DNA of 64,000 nucleotides from contig CM057839.1 of assembly GCA_030068075.1 (NCBI GenBank), forward strand, positions 23,444,167 through 23,508,166, read 5' to 3'. Within the stretch, counting starts at the first letter, position 1, and the number at the start of each line of letters is the position of its first letter. Both the position numbers and the translations under genes were made by a program. This document shows, piece by piece, positions 37,266-47,053 of the stretch. The stretch is from Paguma larvata. Taxonomy: Eukaryota; Chordata; Mammalia; Carnivora; Viverridae. Below the pieces are notes generated by a model that saw nothing but the letters and a program-made list of their open reading frames with translations, was not told the DNA's origin and searched no databases.

Positions 37266-37747
37266 CAAAAAATAATATCTAGCAATAAGAATTTCTGAAT
37301 AGTAAAAACATTCTTACAAGTTTTATAATGCTTTAAAAATATAAACACCACAGTCAGTTGTGGACTTTCTTGGTTGACACATATTTACACACGAAGTAAA
37401 ACAAGCTTTTAATATTCTGATTAGAATGCATCACTAATAAAAATCACTAAAATCAGGTTTAATAGATACATTAAAACCTACTTGTATGTAAGGCTTACTT
37501 TTGCTTATACTGCAATAATGATGAATGTACATATAAGCATGGTGTTTTTTGTCGTCTTGAGTGTATGAACTCAAGTATTTTTTAATTTTAATAATTGTCC
37601 AACTTCTATTTCTTTAGACCTTGCTAAAATAACCATCTCTAATGGTTCTGACTGCTGTCAAAATGTGCAACCTTTCTAGTGTTCCACAAAGTTTGGTCCG
37701 TAGGTCGGTCACTGGTGTTTCATGTTTACAATATTTCCTCATGTTAT
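37266..37747. other. Unclassified, with a possible hAT terminus
   Basis: 'agtgttccacaaagtttggt' and the following 'ccgtaggtc' (37677-37705) resemble a MER5/Charlie-type DNA transposon end (agtggttctcaaagtgtggt). The match is too short to be sure. The rest is unassigned. Confidence 0.35.
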
Positions 37748-37749
37748 AT

Positions 37750-38212
37750 TAGATCTCTGTTGCTGGTATAATAAATTACCATAAATTTACTTGCTTAACA
37801 TACATACACATTTATTATCTTGTAGTACGATAGGCCAGAAGTCTGATACAACTCTCCCTTGGTTAAAATCAAGCTGTTTGCAGGACCGCCTTTATCCTTG
37901 GAGGCTTTAGAATAAAATCCTTTTTTCCCCCTTCTTTGCCAGCTTCCTTAGGTAGCATGATCTCTCACTTGTAGTCTATCTTTAAAATCAACACCATTGC
38001 ATCCCTCTGACCATTCTTTTGCATTCACATTTCCCTCTATCTCTCTCACTTGCCTGTCTCTTCTACTTCTATGAGCCCTAATGCTTTCATAGGACACACC
38101 CATATAATCTCCTTAATCAAATCTGCAGTCTCTTGTACTGTGTAAGGTAACATTTATAAGTCTTGGGAATTAGGACATACACTAATTTGGAGACATGATT
38201 CTAACATGTATG
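37750..38212 (-). mobile_element. MLT1-type LTR (ERVL-MaLR), minus strand
   Basis: Reading the plus strand gives the antisense MLT1 series in order: 'ctgttgctggtataataaat', 'taccataaatttacttgctt', 'atttattatcttgtagt', 'ccagaagtctgata', 'ggttaaaatcaagctgtttg', 'cctttatccttggaggct', 'acacacccatataatctcct', 'aatcaaatctgcagtctc', 'gtgtaaggtaacattta' and 'gggaattaggacatacac'. It is nearly full length and diverged; a solo LTR is likely because no internal part is seen. Confidence 0.85.
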
Positions 38213-38929
38213 TCAGTGTATCAAGTGATTTGGCAGTTTTTTAAACAATGTTTTGTTTTGACATGTATTTTGCAATTTTGAAATGCTGAGCCATCATTAT
38301 TTTCATAGAAATCACATTACAACCTTACTCATTACTTCTGAAATTAATTTTTAATGAAAAATGTGGTGAGAAATTTATTTATATTTCTTGAACCACAATC
38401 AAGCTGCAAAACAAACAAAATACTCCAAATAAAAACAGCATTTTGAACCTTAACTTACAAAAATGACAATTTAAGACTGAAATGTATATTTGTGTAATAA
38501 CATGGTCCAAAGATGGAATGAAACAAAGTCTGCTTTGAGGTCTGTGAGAAGGGCATGTCAGTCAATAAAGTTTACACATTAAAAAAAATGCATACATCAA
38601 GCCAGTTATGTATTTTTATTTTGAAAATTGTGCTATACTACTATAGCCTTTTAAAGATCAGATTACATTGGAAACTTCTCTATATTTCTATAAAATTCAA
38701 TATTATTTTCAAGAATTATAAAACAGTAAACTGCGTAATATAAAGATAAAAATTAAATTCAACCAGATTTTGATATTATGCCAAATGGTATTTATCAAAC
38801 ATTTGCTTGACTGTGCAAAGTATGGGTTAATAGATAGTTTTTATTTGGGACAATAATAAAAAGAAACTACATGGATCTGCATAGACATCATGTTATATGA
38901 TCCCCTTAGAATAGTGTTGACTAAGAGAA
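38213..38929. other. Unclassified DNA
   Basis: AT-rich. Nothing recognised. Confidence 0.45.
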
Positions 38930-39249
38930 TTTAAGACCACTACATCAGAATCACCTGAAATTACTGAACAGGAACTGAGTCAGAATTTGTGCAGACCCCA
39001 AGGTTCTTAAAAATTTGCAGTTTGAGAAACATTTTTTTTTTTAGTTGTATTTCTTTATTTGTTTATTTATTTATTTCTGAGAGAGAAGGCAGGGAGGGTC
39101 AAAGAGAGAATCTCAAGCAGGTTCCGCCCTGTCACCACAGAGCCCCATGTGAGGGCTTGAACTCAAGAACTGTGATATCATGCCCTGAGCCGAAACCAAG
39201 AGTCGGACACTTAAATTAATGAGCCTCCTAGGCACCCCGAGAAACATTG
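38930..39249 (+). mobile_element. MER5-like hAT fragment, split by a SINE
   Basis: 'catcagaatcacctgaaatt' and 'tgagtcagaatttgtg' followed by 'cagtttgagaaaca' follow the MER5A layout (tcagaatcacctggg ... gaatcagaatctctg ... gtttgagaaccactg). The last bases reappear as 'gagaaacattg' after the SINE at 39034-39238, as its TSD. Confidence 0.6.
39034..39238 (-). mobile_element. CAN-SINE, minus strand
   Basis: T tail, 'gtttatttatttatttctga', GA-rich part, 'caccacagagccccatgtg', end 'ggcacccc'. TSD gagaaacatt (39024-39033 and 39239-39248). The head end 'aatgagcctcctaggcaccc' is mutated. Confidence 0.92.
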
Positions 39250-39395
39250 TCTTATGCCATATATAAGAATATGTCATATGCTATACATTACATATAACAC
39301 ATGGGATAGTAGGAGAATGTTAGCGATGAAGTGTGAATTGTCATTAAAACTAAGATAGCTGCTAAAATTCTGAGAATCCTTTATGTAAGAAAATC

Positions 39396-39660
39396 TTTTT
39401 TTTTTTTTTTTTTTTTGAAAGAAAGAGAGAGATCGTGCAAGTGAGTGAGGTTCAGAAAACAAGAGAGAAAATCCCAGAAGGGGCAGAGAGAGAGACAGAG
39501 AGAGAGAGGAAGACAGAAGCGGGGCTCATCTGAAGCAGTACGCATGTTCACCGGAAGCAGGGCTCAAGTACACCCAATGTGGAACTCGAACTGAAGAACT
39601 GTGAGATCATGACCTGAGCTGAAGTCAGATGCTAAACAACTGAGCCACCCAGATGCCCTG
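39396..39660 (-). mobile_element. CAN-SINE with internal tandem units
   Basis: About 21 T's, a GA-rich part, then a zone (39519-39596) where a roughly 20-bp 'gc.gggctca....acc.gaa' unit is present about four times with changes. The normal tRNA part follows ('gtgagatcatgacctgagct') and the end 'gccacccagatgccc'. Imperfect TSD: agaaaatctt against agaaactctt. Confidence 0.9.
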
Positions 39661-40049
39661 CAGTGAGAAACTCTTAAAGATTAGAGATGTTTTTCTAAGT
39701 GTTTTCTTTATCATTTACCTAACTTATTTTAAATAGCAGAATGAAAATTGAGTGTAACCAAATGAGCACATAGGTTATTGGTATACTTTCATAAATATAA
39801 AAAGTGAGATAAGATTTTAAAAATAGAAATCTCTCTTGAATTATTTGAAGATAAAGGACTTCTGCATATGATATTAAAAACAGCTTATTTTCACATAATG
39901 CAATGATTATGAATTTTTCTACTAGCAGTGTAGGGGAAACATATATTCAGTGTAGATGGTCATTACAATTCAATTTATAGAAATTAAAGAGAAGATCTTT
40001 ATAGATCGTAAGATGTTAAAAGAATTATAAAGAAATAATATGAATAGTT
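39661..40049. other. Unclassified DNA
   Basis: Nothing recognised. Confidence 0.45.
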
Positions 40050-40960
40050 TTATGCAACAGAATAAGACTAATGAGATGAAATCAACAAATTCCTAGAAAG
40101 ACAAAAACACCAAAACTGAATTAAGAATCAATCAAATTTGTAAAAAGATCATGTAGTAAAGGTGAATTAATTAAAAATCCTCCCGTAAGTGAAAATGAGT
40201 TAACTTATCAAACACTTAAGGTAGAAAAGATATCCTAATCCTACGCTTAAATTTCCAACTCTTTTTATTACTTCAACATGGATATAGGACTAAGACATTA
40301 AAAAACAGAACAAAACAAACAAACAAAAAAACAAAATGAAACAAAAAAACACACACACAGAACAATATCTTTCATGAACATACACACAATTTTTTTTTTT
40401 AATATGAACAAACTGAATCTGGAAACATAGAAACCTTTATACGCCATGACCAAGTGGGATTTATCTAAGGAAATTTTGGTAGTTTAAAATCCAGAAATCA
40501 ATGAACATAAATAATACTACCTACTTCTACATATAATAGGATAGGAAAGACAAAACAAGCAAACAAATCTAAAATGTACACATGATAATCTCAAAAAATG
40601 CAGGAAAAGTATTTGACAAAATGCAACATCCATTTCTTTTATAAGCTTTTAGGATACTACCAATAAAATTTTACTTTCCTCAAACTAGTAATAGACAGTT
40701 ACAAAACACATCTAACTACATAGTTAGATACTAACATCACAGTTACTAATAAGTGCATGCTTCCCCCCACCTTGGGATTAAGACAATGATACCTCTTTAA
40801 ACAACGTCTATTCAACGTAGTACTAGAAGGGTCTAGCTAGTCAAATAAAATAAGAAAAAATACAAAAAAAAAATAAAAGTAATGAAAACTGTCCTCATTT
40901 GTTGAAAACCCCAAAAAGTAGCTGGCAATAATACAAAACCAAACAGACAACGACAAATTC
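40050..40960 (+). mobile_element. Old L1 ORF2 (RT region), decayed
   Basis: 'gaaatcaacaaattcctaga', 'cgccatgaccaagtgggatt' (encodes HDQVGF of the RT domain), 'gataatctcaaaaaatgcag', 'gaaaagtatttgacaaaatg' and 'caacatccatttctttta' (AEKAFDKIQHPF-like) are in correct order. Many indels, stops and A-rich insertions; inactive. Confidence 0.75.
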
Positions 40961-41049
40961 AGAACAGCTGGACATACAGTTTTCACAACTCCATTTTCTA
41001 TTCTCTCAGCATGTTAATTATACTTCTTTTTTGTTGTTGTTGTTAACTT

Positions 41050-41840
41050 GAGAGTTGCTTGAGAGTTGGCAATATAATTTACAATTAATGTAAATCTCCC
41101 TTCGATTAGCTCTGTACCAGTTCATGTATAGTGCACACACCTTATAACAGAATAATCCCAAATCTCCCACTTGTCTCTTACAACATATCTGTCATTTACT
41201 TTATTTATCTATATACTATAAGCACCTAATTCATTGTTACTATTATTATTTTAAATAAAATCTTAGCTGTTAGATAAATTAAAAAGGAGAAGATAAAATA
41301 TTTTATTTTATATATAATTATTCACTTTATGATACTACTGTTTTCTTTACATATAGCCATATTTCTGAACTGTATCATTTTCCTTTTCTTTTCTTTTTTT
41401 TTTTTTTTTTTAATGTTTATTTTTGAGAGACATAGAGACAGAGCGTGAGCGGGGGAAGGGAAGAGAGAGAGCGAGGCACAGAATCCAAAGCAGGCTCCAG
41501 GCTCCGAGCCATCAGCACAGAGCCTGACGCGGGGCCCGAACTCACAGACCTTGAGATCATGACCTGAGCTGAAGTCGGCCGCCCAACCAACTGAGCCACC
41601 CAGGCGCCCCTCATTTTCCTTTTCTATAAATAAATTCTTTTAACATTTCCTTCAAGACAGTTCTACTGGAAAAAAATGTCCTTAATTTTTATTTTTCTTA
41701 CTATTTCTTCATTTTTAAAGGATAATTTCACTAGATACAGACTTTTAGGTTGGTCTTTTTTTTTTTTTCTTTTAACATGTAACCTATTTCACTATCCTTT
41801 TATCTTACTTCAAAAGTATTAGTCCATACTACTTATCATA
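41050..41840 (-). mobile_element. Old L1 3' UTR, minus strand, split by a SINE
   Basis: Left of the SINE are 'catttactttatttatctat' and 'ctgtatcattttcctttt'. Right of it are 'ttttaacatttccttcaaga', 'cagttctactggaaa' and 'aaaggataatttcactagat'. Together these are the antisense of an L1M 3' UTR that carries 'caacatttcttgcagtgcag' and 'gtctactggtgacaaa'. No ORF. Confidence 0.6.
41390..41610 (-). mobile_element. Young feliform CAN-SINE
   Basis: Very close to what I expect of the consensus ('gagccatcagcacagagcct', 'gagatcatgacctgagctga', 'gccacccaggcgcccc'). The TSD tcattttccttttct is perfect (41375-41389 and 41611-41625). It keeps several CpGs ('gacgcggggcccg'), which also argues for a recent insertion. 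Confidence 0.97.
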
Positions 41841-43028
41841 AGATTGAGTTACTAGCAAAGTAGAAGAATAGATATTTTCTGTAAGGGTTTTAATCTCAAT
41901 GAATACTGAAGATGTGTTTATCTAAAATTAATTTAAAAATTCAGAACTTATTTAAATAAAGACTTTATGTTCAATTATTCATGCCAATCAATTCTAGTTT
42001 TAAGGGAAGAGAACAAAACATACAATGTTTAAAATAAATGAAAATATTTTCTATCTGAAATTAAATAAAAACACTACAAGCCCTCTGGAGAGATACTTAG
42101 ATTTGACTTTTCAAAGTGACCTACTTTAACCAGTTGTAATTATTTCAATCATCTTTCTATTCAATTTATGAAACGAAGGCTTTGCTTTTTAACGGGTAAT
42201 CTGCATTCTATTAAAGGTTGAAAGCCATGCCAATAGCTTAGTTATTCTTCACCGAAGCAAACTCTTTTTTGGAACTCAATGCTTATCATATAGTTAAAAT
42301 GCACATTTCAGGAAATTAATTTCAGGCTTAAAAGACAAGAGGCACACATATATCCATTATGGTTACAACATAAAAAAAATAATGCAACTTTGATTTCTAA
42401 AGTACTAAATGTCATATTCTGGGACTCCTTTGAGATAATGTAAGTTAGAGCCTAATTTTCAATGAAGTCTATATGGAAATAATAAGCACAAAATAACAGA
42501 TCCAGTATGTGTTTGATATAATTAGAAGGCTAATAGGAAATGCTTCAGTGAACAAAAGTCAAGAGTCCACATCAAATTTAAACTCAAGCACTGTGAACAA
42601 TGAAGGTTTTTGAAATGCTTTATAAGAAAAAAGAATTATATTTTCTTACTCAAATTTCCATACGTCTGAAGTAGTTAAATCACATACTTACATAAATGAA
42701 GGAGATTTGATAGCGTACCATTTTTTTTTTTCTTATCAAATCTGCTGTGTGAATAGGTAATGGTCTGGGAAGAGTTGTATGTTTTCTTTTGGAGTTCAGT
42801 CCAATGTCCTTTGAGTTCTGTTTTGGTGAAATTTTGACTTTATGAAAACAACAGGAGCCATTGTTTTCTCCTGGGTAAAATGAAAATGATACTTAGTTTG
42901 GTATCAATACATAAGTAATTGTTTTGAACAGGAATAATACAGGTAATGAAACAATCCAATCTATTTATATACTAAATGGACGATATTAAGTTCCAAAACT
43001 CACAGTTAAGTGAAATACTAGTAAACAA

Positions 43029-43031
<3 letters not shown>
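41841..43031. other. Unclassified DNA
   Basis: Mostly unique-looking AT-rich sequence. No exon or RNA recognised. Confidence 0.45.

Positions 43032-43067
<36 letters not shown>
43032..43067 (+). repeat. (CA)n microsatellite
   Basis: About 18 uninterrupted CA units, a good candidate for length polymorphism. Confidence 0.97.
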
Positions 43068-43068
<1 letters not shown>

Positions 43069-44149
43069 TCTTACAATATGCTTTACTTCGGTAGGCTTTA
43101 AAAAACAATAGAATTACCTGAAATAGTACAGTTATCTCAGTCAAGATTTCTTCAATAATAGAGTTTTGCAAACGAATTATCCTAAAGGATGATGATTGTT
43201 TCAATAATGTAAAAGAGCCACACAGTTTAATATAAATTAATATAATAATTTTATTTGTTATTTTACCTAATTCACTAATAAAAAATAAAGCTTCAAAAAA
43301 AGGAAAATAAGTATACAGCTATTTAATGTCAAAGTAGATATTTAAACACAGGTTTTCTTAACTCTAAAATCAATATGTGTATATTTTGTTTTGATTTCCA
43401 GTAGACCATCCCAATCCTCACTATTTTTTTTTAACATTTTGGTATTCTTGCCAAGGTTATTTAATTCCTCAAGGAGTTCTAGTTCTATATTTCCTTTTTC
43501 AGGATAATAAAGAATTTGAAGGATGCTTGGATTTTCTCTTAAGTTCACTTAAGAATATATAATGTTATTTGAAGGAAATTTCAAATTAGCAGTCTTCCCT
43601 ATTTCTTCATCTCCCTGGCTCCACGTGGAAGCTTAAAATAGCAATTTCTAATATAAACTATGATTGACATTATTTTTAAAAACTGTAAGAAGTACGAAAA
43701 ACTTGAACTTCTTGGGGTCAGTGAGGTATTTGAGTTCAAACATCACTTTACAGATGGCTTGCTACTTGACTGATTAGTTTATAAGTAAAATGTTTCTACT
43801 TTATATCCAAGAAGTTAACTACTTTATACATCAAATATTTACTTATCTCTCATCTTTGACTTTTTATCCTTGGAAATTATAAAGAAGCAGAATGGTCTAA
43901 AATAATTTGATGTGTAGATAAGAGATTGCTGAGCAAGGAAGTTATGAACTTTTGAGGAACCTTAATTATCAAGGACAGAAAGTAACAGCAAAAAGTAAAT
44001 GTAGTCCTAGGACAGAAGATCACACTCTCAACAACATGTTTATTATTCCGGCAACCTTTAGAATTACTGTTACTTTGCCAAGCAGATTTTATTCTAAGAG
44101 ATCTAATGGAATCCAAGAATGAAATGTTTGTCAGATGTCTGGCTGTTTA
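43068..44149. other. Unclassified DNA
   Basis: Nothing recognised. Reading frames at 43342-43548 and 43877-44116 resemble no known protein. Confidence 0.45.
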
Positions 44150-44167
44150 TTGGCCAGCATAATATTT

Positions 44168-44230
44168 TTTAATGTTCTTATTTATTTTTGAGAGAGAGAG
44201 GGGAAGAGAGGGAGAGAGAGAGAGAGAGAG

Positions 44231-44278
<48 letters not shown>

Positions 44279-44447
44279 AAGAACAGGGGAAAGGCAGAGA
44301 GAAAGAGAAAGACACAGAATGCAAAGCAGGCTCCAGGCCCTGAGCTGCCAGCACAGAGGCCGTAGCAAGGCTTGAACTCCTGAACTGCGAGATCATAAAC
44401 TGCACAGAAGTTGGAAGATCAAGGGACTGAAGCCACCCAGGCGTCCC
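44168..44447 (-). mobile_element. CAN-SINE, minus strand, with ~90 bp GA expansion
   Basis: Its GA-rich part has grown to a nearly pure GA run (44189-44277), producing artefact frames of repeated Arg-Glu and Leu-Ser. The tRNA-related part ends 'gccacccaggcgtccc'. Imperfect TSD: tggccagcataatatttt (44150-44167) against tggccatcttaatatttc (44448-44465). Confidence 0.93.
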
Positions 44448-44494
44448 TGGCCATCTTAATATTTCAACAAATAAGCCACATCTCAAGCCTTGGA

Positions 44495-44616
44495 GGGGCA
44501 CCTGACTGGATCAGTCAATAGAGCAGGCAACTCTTGATCTCTGGGTTGTAAATTTGACCTCCACGTTGGGTTAAGAGATTACTTAAAAATAACATATTTA
44601 AAAAATAAAATAAAAT
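44495..44616 (+). mobile_element. Short tRNA-part-only SINE
   Basis: Head 'ggggcacctgactggatcag', then 'caactcttgatctctgggtt' and 'cacgttgggttaagagatta' followed directly by 'cttaaaaataacatatttaa'. The CT-rich middle is missing; the 'gttgggt..agagattacttaaaaata' ending is the older short carnivoran form. Confidence 0.85.
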
Positions 44617-44919
44617 GTTCGAAATCCAGGATATAGATGAATGAGTCCTTCACATCAGGCATATATCCACTTGGCAAAACGTAAGAAAGGTTTACCATAA
44701 ACCCAAACCAGTGCCGTAAAATCAGTGGGAAAGCCCCAACTCCCAGCTTTTTCCTGGGAAGCAAAATGTTTGAACCACACAGTTCGTGCCCCAGTTTGTA
44801 AGACTTTCATTTGAGGGATGAGACCCCCAAAATGGCATGCTAAGAAAGATAACATGGCTGGCAGTGATAAGTAGCACAGCACTATACCCTCTCCTTTCTG
44901 TTTAAAAATCTGTCTGAAG

Positions 44920-45110
44920 GTTGCCTGGGTGGCTCAGTCTTGCTAGGCGTCTGAGTCGGTTTCTAGAGTCACGATGTCACGGTTCCTGAGTTGGAGCCCC
45001 GTGCTGAGCTCTGCGCTAAAAGTGCAGAGCCTGCTTGAGTTTCTCTTTCTCCCTCTCTCTCTCTGAAAATAAATAATTACCCCCCCAGCTTCCCCCCCAA
45101 AAAAACAACT
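44920..45110 (+). mobile_element. CAN-SINE
   Basis: Head 'gttgcctgggtggctcag', 'gctctgcgctaaaagtgcag', 'cctgcttgagtttctctttc', CT run, 'gaaaataaataat', then C- and A-rich sequence. A TSD is plausible: 'tttaaaaatctgt' before and 'tttaaagtctgt' after. Confidence 0.9.
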
Positions 45111-45124
45111 TTAAAGTCTGTAAG

Positions 45125-45270
45125 GGGGGGAGGTGGCGAAAGGTGGCTTTGTTGTTTAAGCTTCTAACTGACTTCTTCATCTCAACTCAGGTCTCGATCT
45201 CAGGGTCCTGAGTTTAAGCCTCGACCTGGCTGTGAAGCCAACTTTAAAAATAAACAAAAACAAACAAATA
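45125..45270 (+). mobile_element. Short SINE adjoining the RPSA pseudogene
   Basis: 'gtggctttgttgtttaagct', 'catctcaactcaggtctcga', 'tctcagggtcctgagtttaa' and 'gcctcgacctggctgtgaag', then 'ccaactttaaaaataaac'. It has a tRNA part plus tail without the CT-rich block. Its tail meets the broken 3' end of the pseudogene within about 30 bp. Confidence 0.75.
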
Positions 45271-45302
45271 AATATCTGTTTTAAAAACCCTCTGTGTGAC
45301 AG

Positions 45303-46018
45303 ATTTCGTTGTAGTAAACTTCGGAGCTGCGGCAGTCCATTCACCCTGAAATTCCTCCTTTTCACAGTCCTTTACCTGGGTCCTGCTTCTCCTCAGCAAT
45401 CCTCTCAGGATTTCTGGCGAAAGAAAGATCAGGTGCGCCCTCCCGTGGGTGCTCATGGGACACGATGCTGCGCATGTGCACAACTTCGAGGCGGCATCCA
45501 TCACAACGGACCTCCAGAGGGAGCTCCCTTGTTGCACTAGGGCTCCGTTCGAATACTGCAGAGAAGAATCCCTGTTATACAGAGCAGCGATAGGCAAATT
45601 AACGTGTAAGAAGCAAGAAGCCTCTCAGAGAGGAGAGCGGTCAGGAGATTAGTAACCACCAGAGGTCGCAGCACGGGAGGCTTCTTGGATCTGGTTACTG
45701 AAGTTTCCAGAAGTGAAGCGGCCAAATGCTACGAGTGGCTCCAGTGGTAGCAGCAGACTCCAGCTCACCTCGCTGGCAAGTATTCCTTGAGAATATGACA
45801 CTAACATCAGCCCAGTTTTCAGTGACAGCAATGGCACGACTGGCCAGCACGAGCTGCTCTTAGATTCTCTTCAGATCTAAAATATAGATGCCTTCACTTT
45901 TACTTTTTTAGATTATTGTTGTTTCTGGGCCAAGGTTGTTGGTATGTAAGTGGGTGTCTGCTCCAAGTAATTTGAGGACATCCTCCTCCATTTGCAGGAT
46001 ATTAAGGACTCCAGACAT
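45303..46018 (-). pseudogene. RPSA: Processed pseudogene of RPSA (40S ribosomal protein SA)
   Basis: RPSA is a component of the small ribosomal subunit (also called the 37/67-kDa laminin receptor), about 295 residues in mammals. On the minus strand an ATG at 46016-46018 opens MSGVLNILQMEEDVLKLLG, matching the RPSA N-terminus. Further on are KSEGIYILDLKR (about 45901-45866), [34 protein letters not shown], an NLPTIALCNTDSPL-like piece and finally EEFQGEWTAAAPKFT (ending about 45314). Similarity stops near 45303, about residue 237, so roughly the last 60 codons and the 3' UTR are lost. No introns are present. In-frame stops (for example after LKRI) and shifts through all three frames make it non-coding. 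It has higher G+C than its surroundings, as expected for an mRNA copy. No poly-A is left because the 3' end is cut off where short SINEs lie. Confidence 0.95.
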
Positions 46019-46329
46019 TGTAAAAGTTTCTCTTTAAGTTAGGACGGGAACCCAAAACAACTCCATACAGACACTGTATGTATCGATTATAGGTTATTGC
46101 TTTGTGGTTCACAAGTCTTACATAAAACTTAAGTGCCTAAAGTCTTGGCATTTAATAAAGCCTTGCAGAGGAATGCTGGCAATTCAGGAGAAGGCAAAGA
46201 CCTGTTTTTGGACTGCTATTGCTTTTCATAATTATTAAAATATTCTCTTGTATTTTTTATACTATAGGCCATTCTAAGCTCAAGTTATCACAATATGCAT
46301 GTGATAAGGGCATCGTTATTATTCGTGCT
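46019..46329. other. Unclassified DNA upstream of the RPSA pseudogene
   Basis: The bases just before the pseudogene ATG do not clearly match the RPSA 5' UTR. No poly-A or clear TSD is found. Otherwise nothing recognised. Confidence 0.4.
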
Positions 46330-46450
46330 ATAGAAAAAATATTCAAGGGGTAATGGTCAGTTCAAGGTTATAGAACTGAACTAGCAAGAGCAAGAAATAG
46401 AACCCATATCTCCCAAGTTATAATTTGGTATCGTTTGTACTAATAAAGTC
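46330..46450 (-). mobile_element. MIR fragment, minus strand
   Basis: 'gttcaaggttatagaactga', 'actagcaagagcaagaaata' and 'gaacccatatctccc' follow the reverse complement of the MIR core (ccaaggtcacacagctagta, agtggcagagcc, tttgaaccca). Confidence 0.55.
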
Positions 46451-46830
46451 CACCCAATAATAATAAGTGCAATAGTGATATGTGCTGTATGATGTAAAAC
46501 TCTACCCAAGAAGTATGTGTGTGTATGCACACGTGTGTTGTTTCTTAAGCCCCTAAACTCCCAGTACATGGAGTTTTAATACTATGAGGCCAGCCTCTCA
46601 AATTAATTTTTGAAACAACTGAATTACTCCTGTATTTCATGAAACTAATCCATGCAGTAACCAAAGTTTTTATTTTTGTTTCTGGAATTCTTTTTTTATT
46701 CTAATAATAGTAAATTAATATTATTATACATACTTTTTATAATGTAATACTTAAAAAGAGTGAAAATAGCTGTTTGGTAATAAACATATCTTCTTGCCCA
46801 ATAAACTTTCCTATATTCAAAATAGCTGAT
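46451..46830. other. Unclassified DNA
   Basis: AT-rich. Nothing recognised. Confidence 0.45.
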
Positions 46831-47053
46831 GGGGTGCTTAGGTGGCTCAGCTGGTTAAGCGTTAAGTATTGATTTCAGCTCAGGCCGTGATCTCATGGTT
46901 CCTGAGTTTGAGCCCTGTGACAGGCTCTATGATGACAGTGTGGAGCCTGCTTGGGATCCTCTCTCACCCTCTCTCTCTCTCTGCCCTTCCAGGGCTTATG
47001 CTCTCTCTCTCTCTCTCTCTCTCTCAAAATAAATAAATAAACATTTAAAAAAA
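46831..47053 (+). mobile_element. CAN-SINE
   Basis: Head 'ggggtgcttaggtggctcag', 'tctatgatgacagtgtggag', 'cctgcttgggatcctctctc', a CT run at 46999-47025, then 'caaaataaataaataaac'. Short TSD: aaaatagct against aaaataact. Confidence 0.93.

Noticed and set aside
44172..44501. Frames of repeated Arg-Glu or Leu-Ser at 44147-44501 (also 3851-4261 and 32405-32654)
   Set aside because: These are translations of GA/CT runs in SINEs and microsatellites, not proteins.
45244..45725. 102-117-codon frames that look like a small gene
   Set aside because: They are fragments of the RPSA pseudogene (or its antisense) in different frames and run on into SINE sequence.
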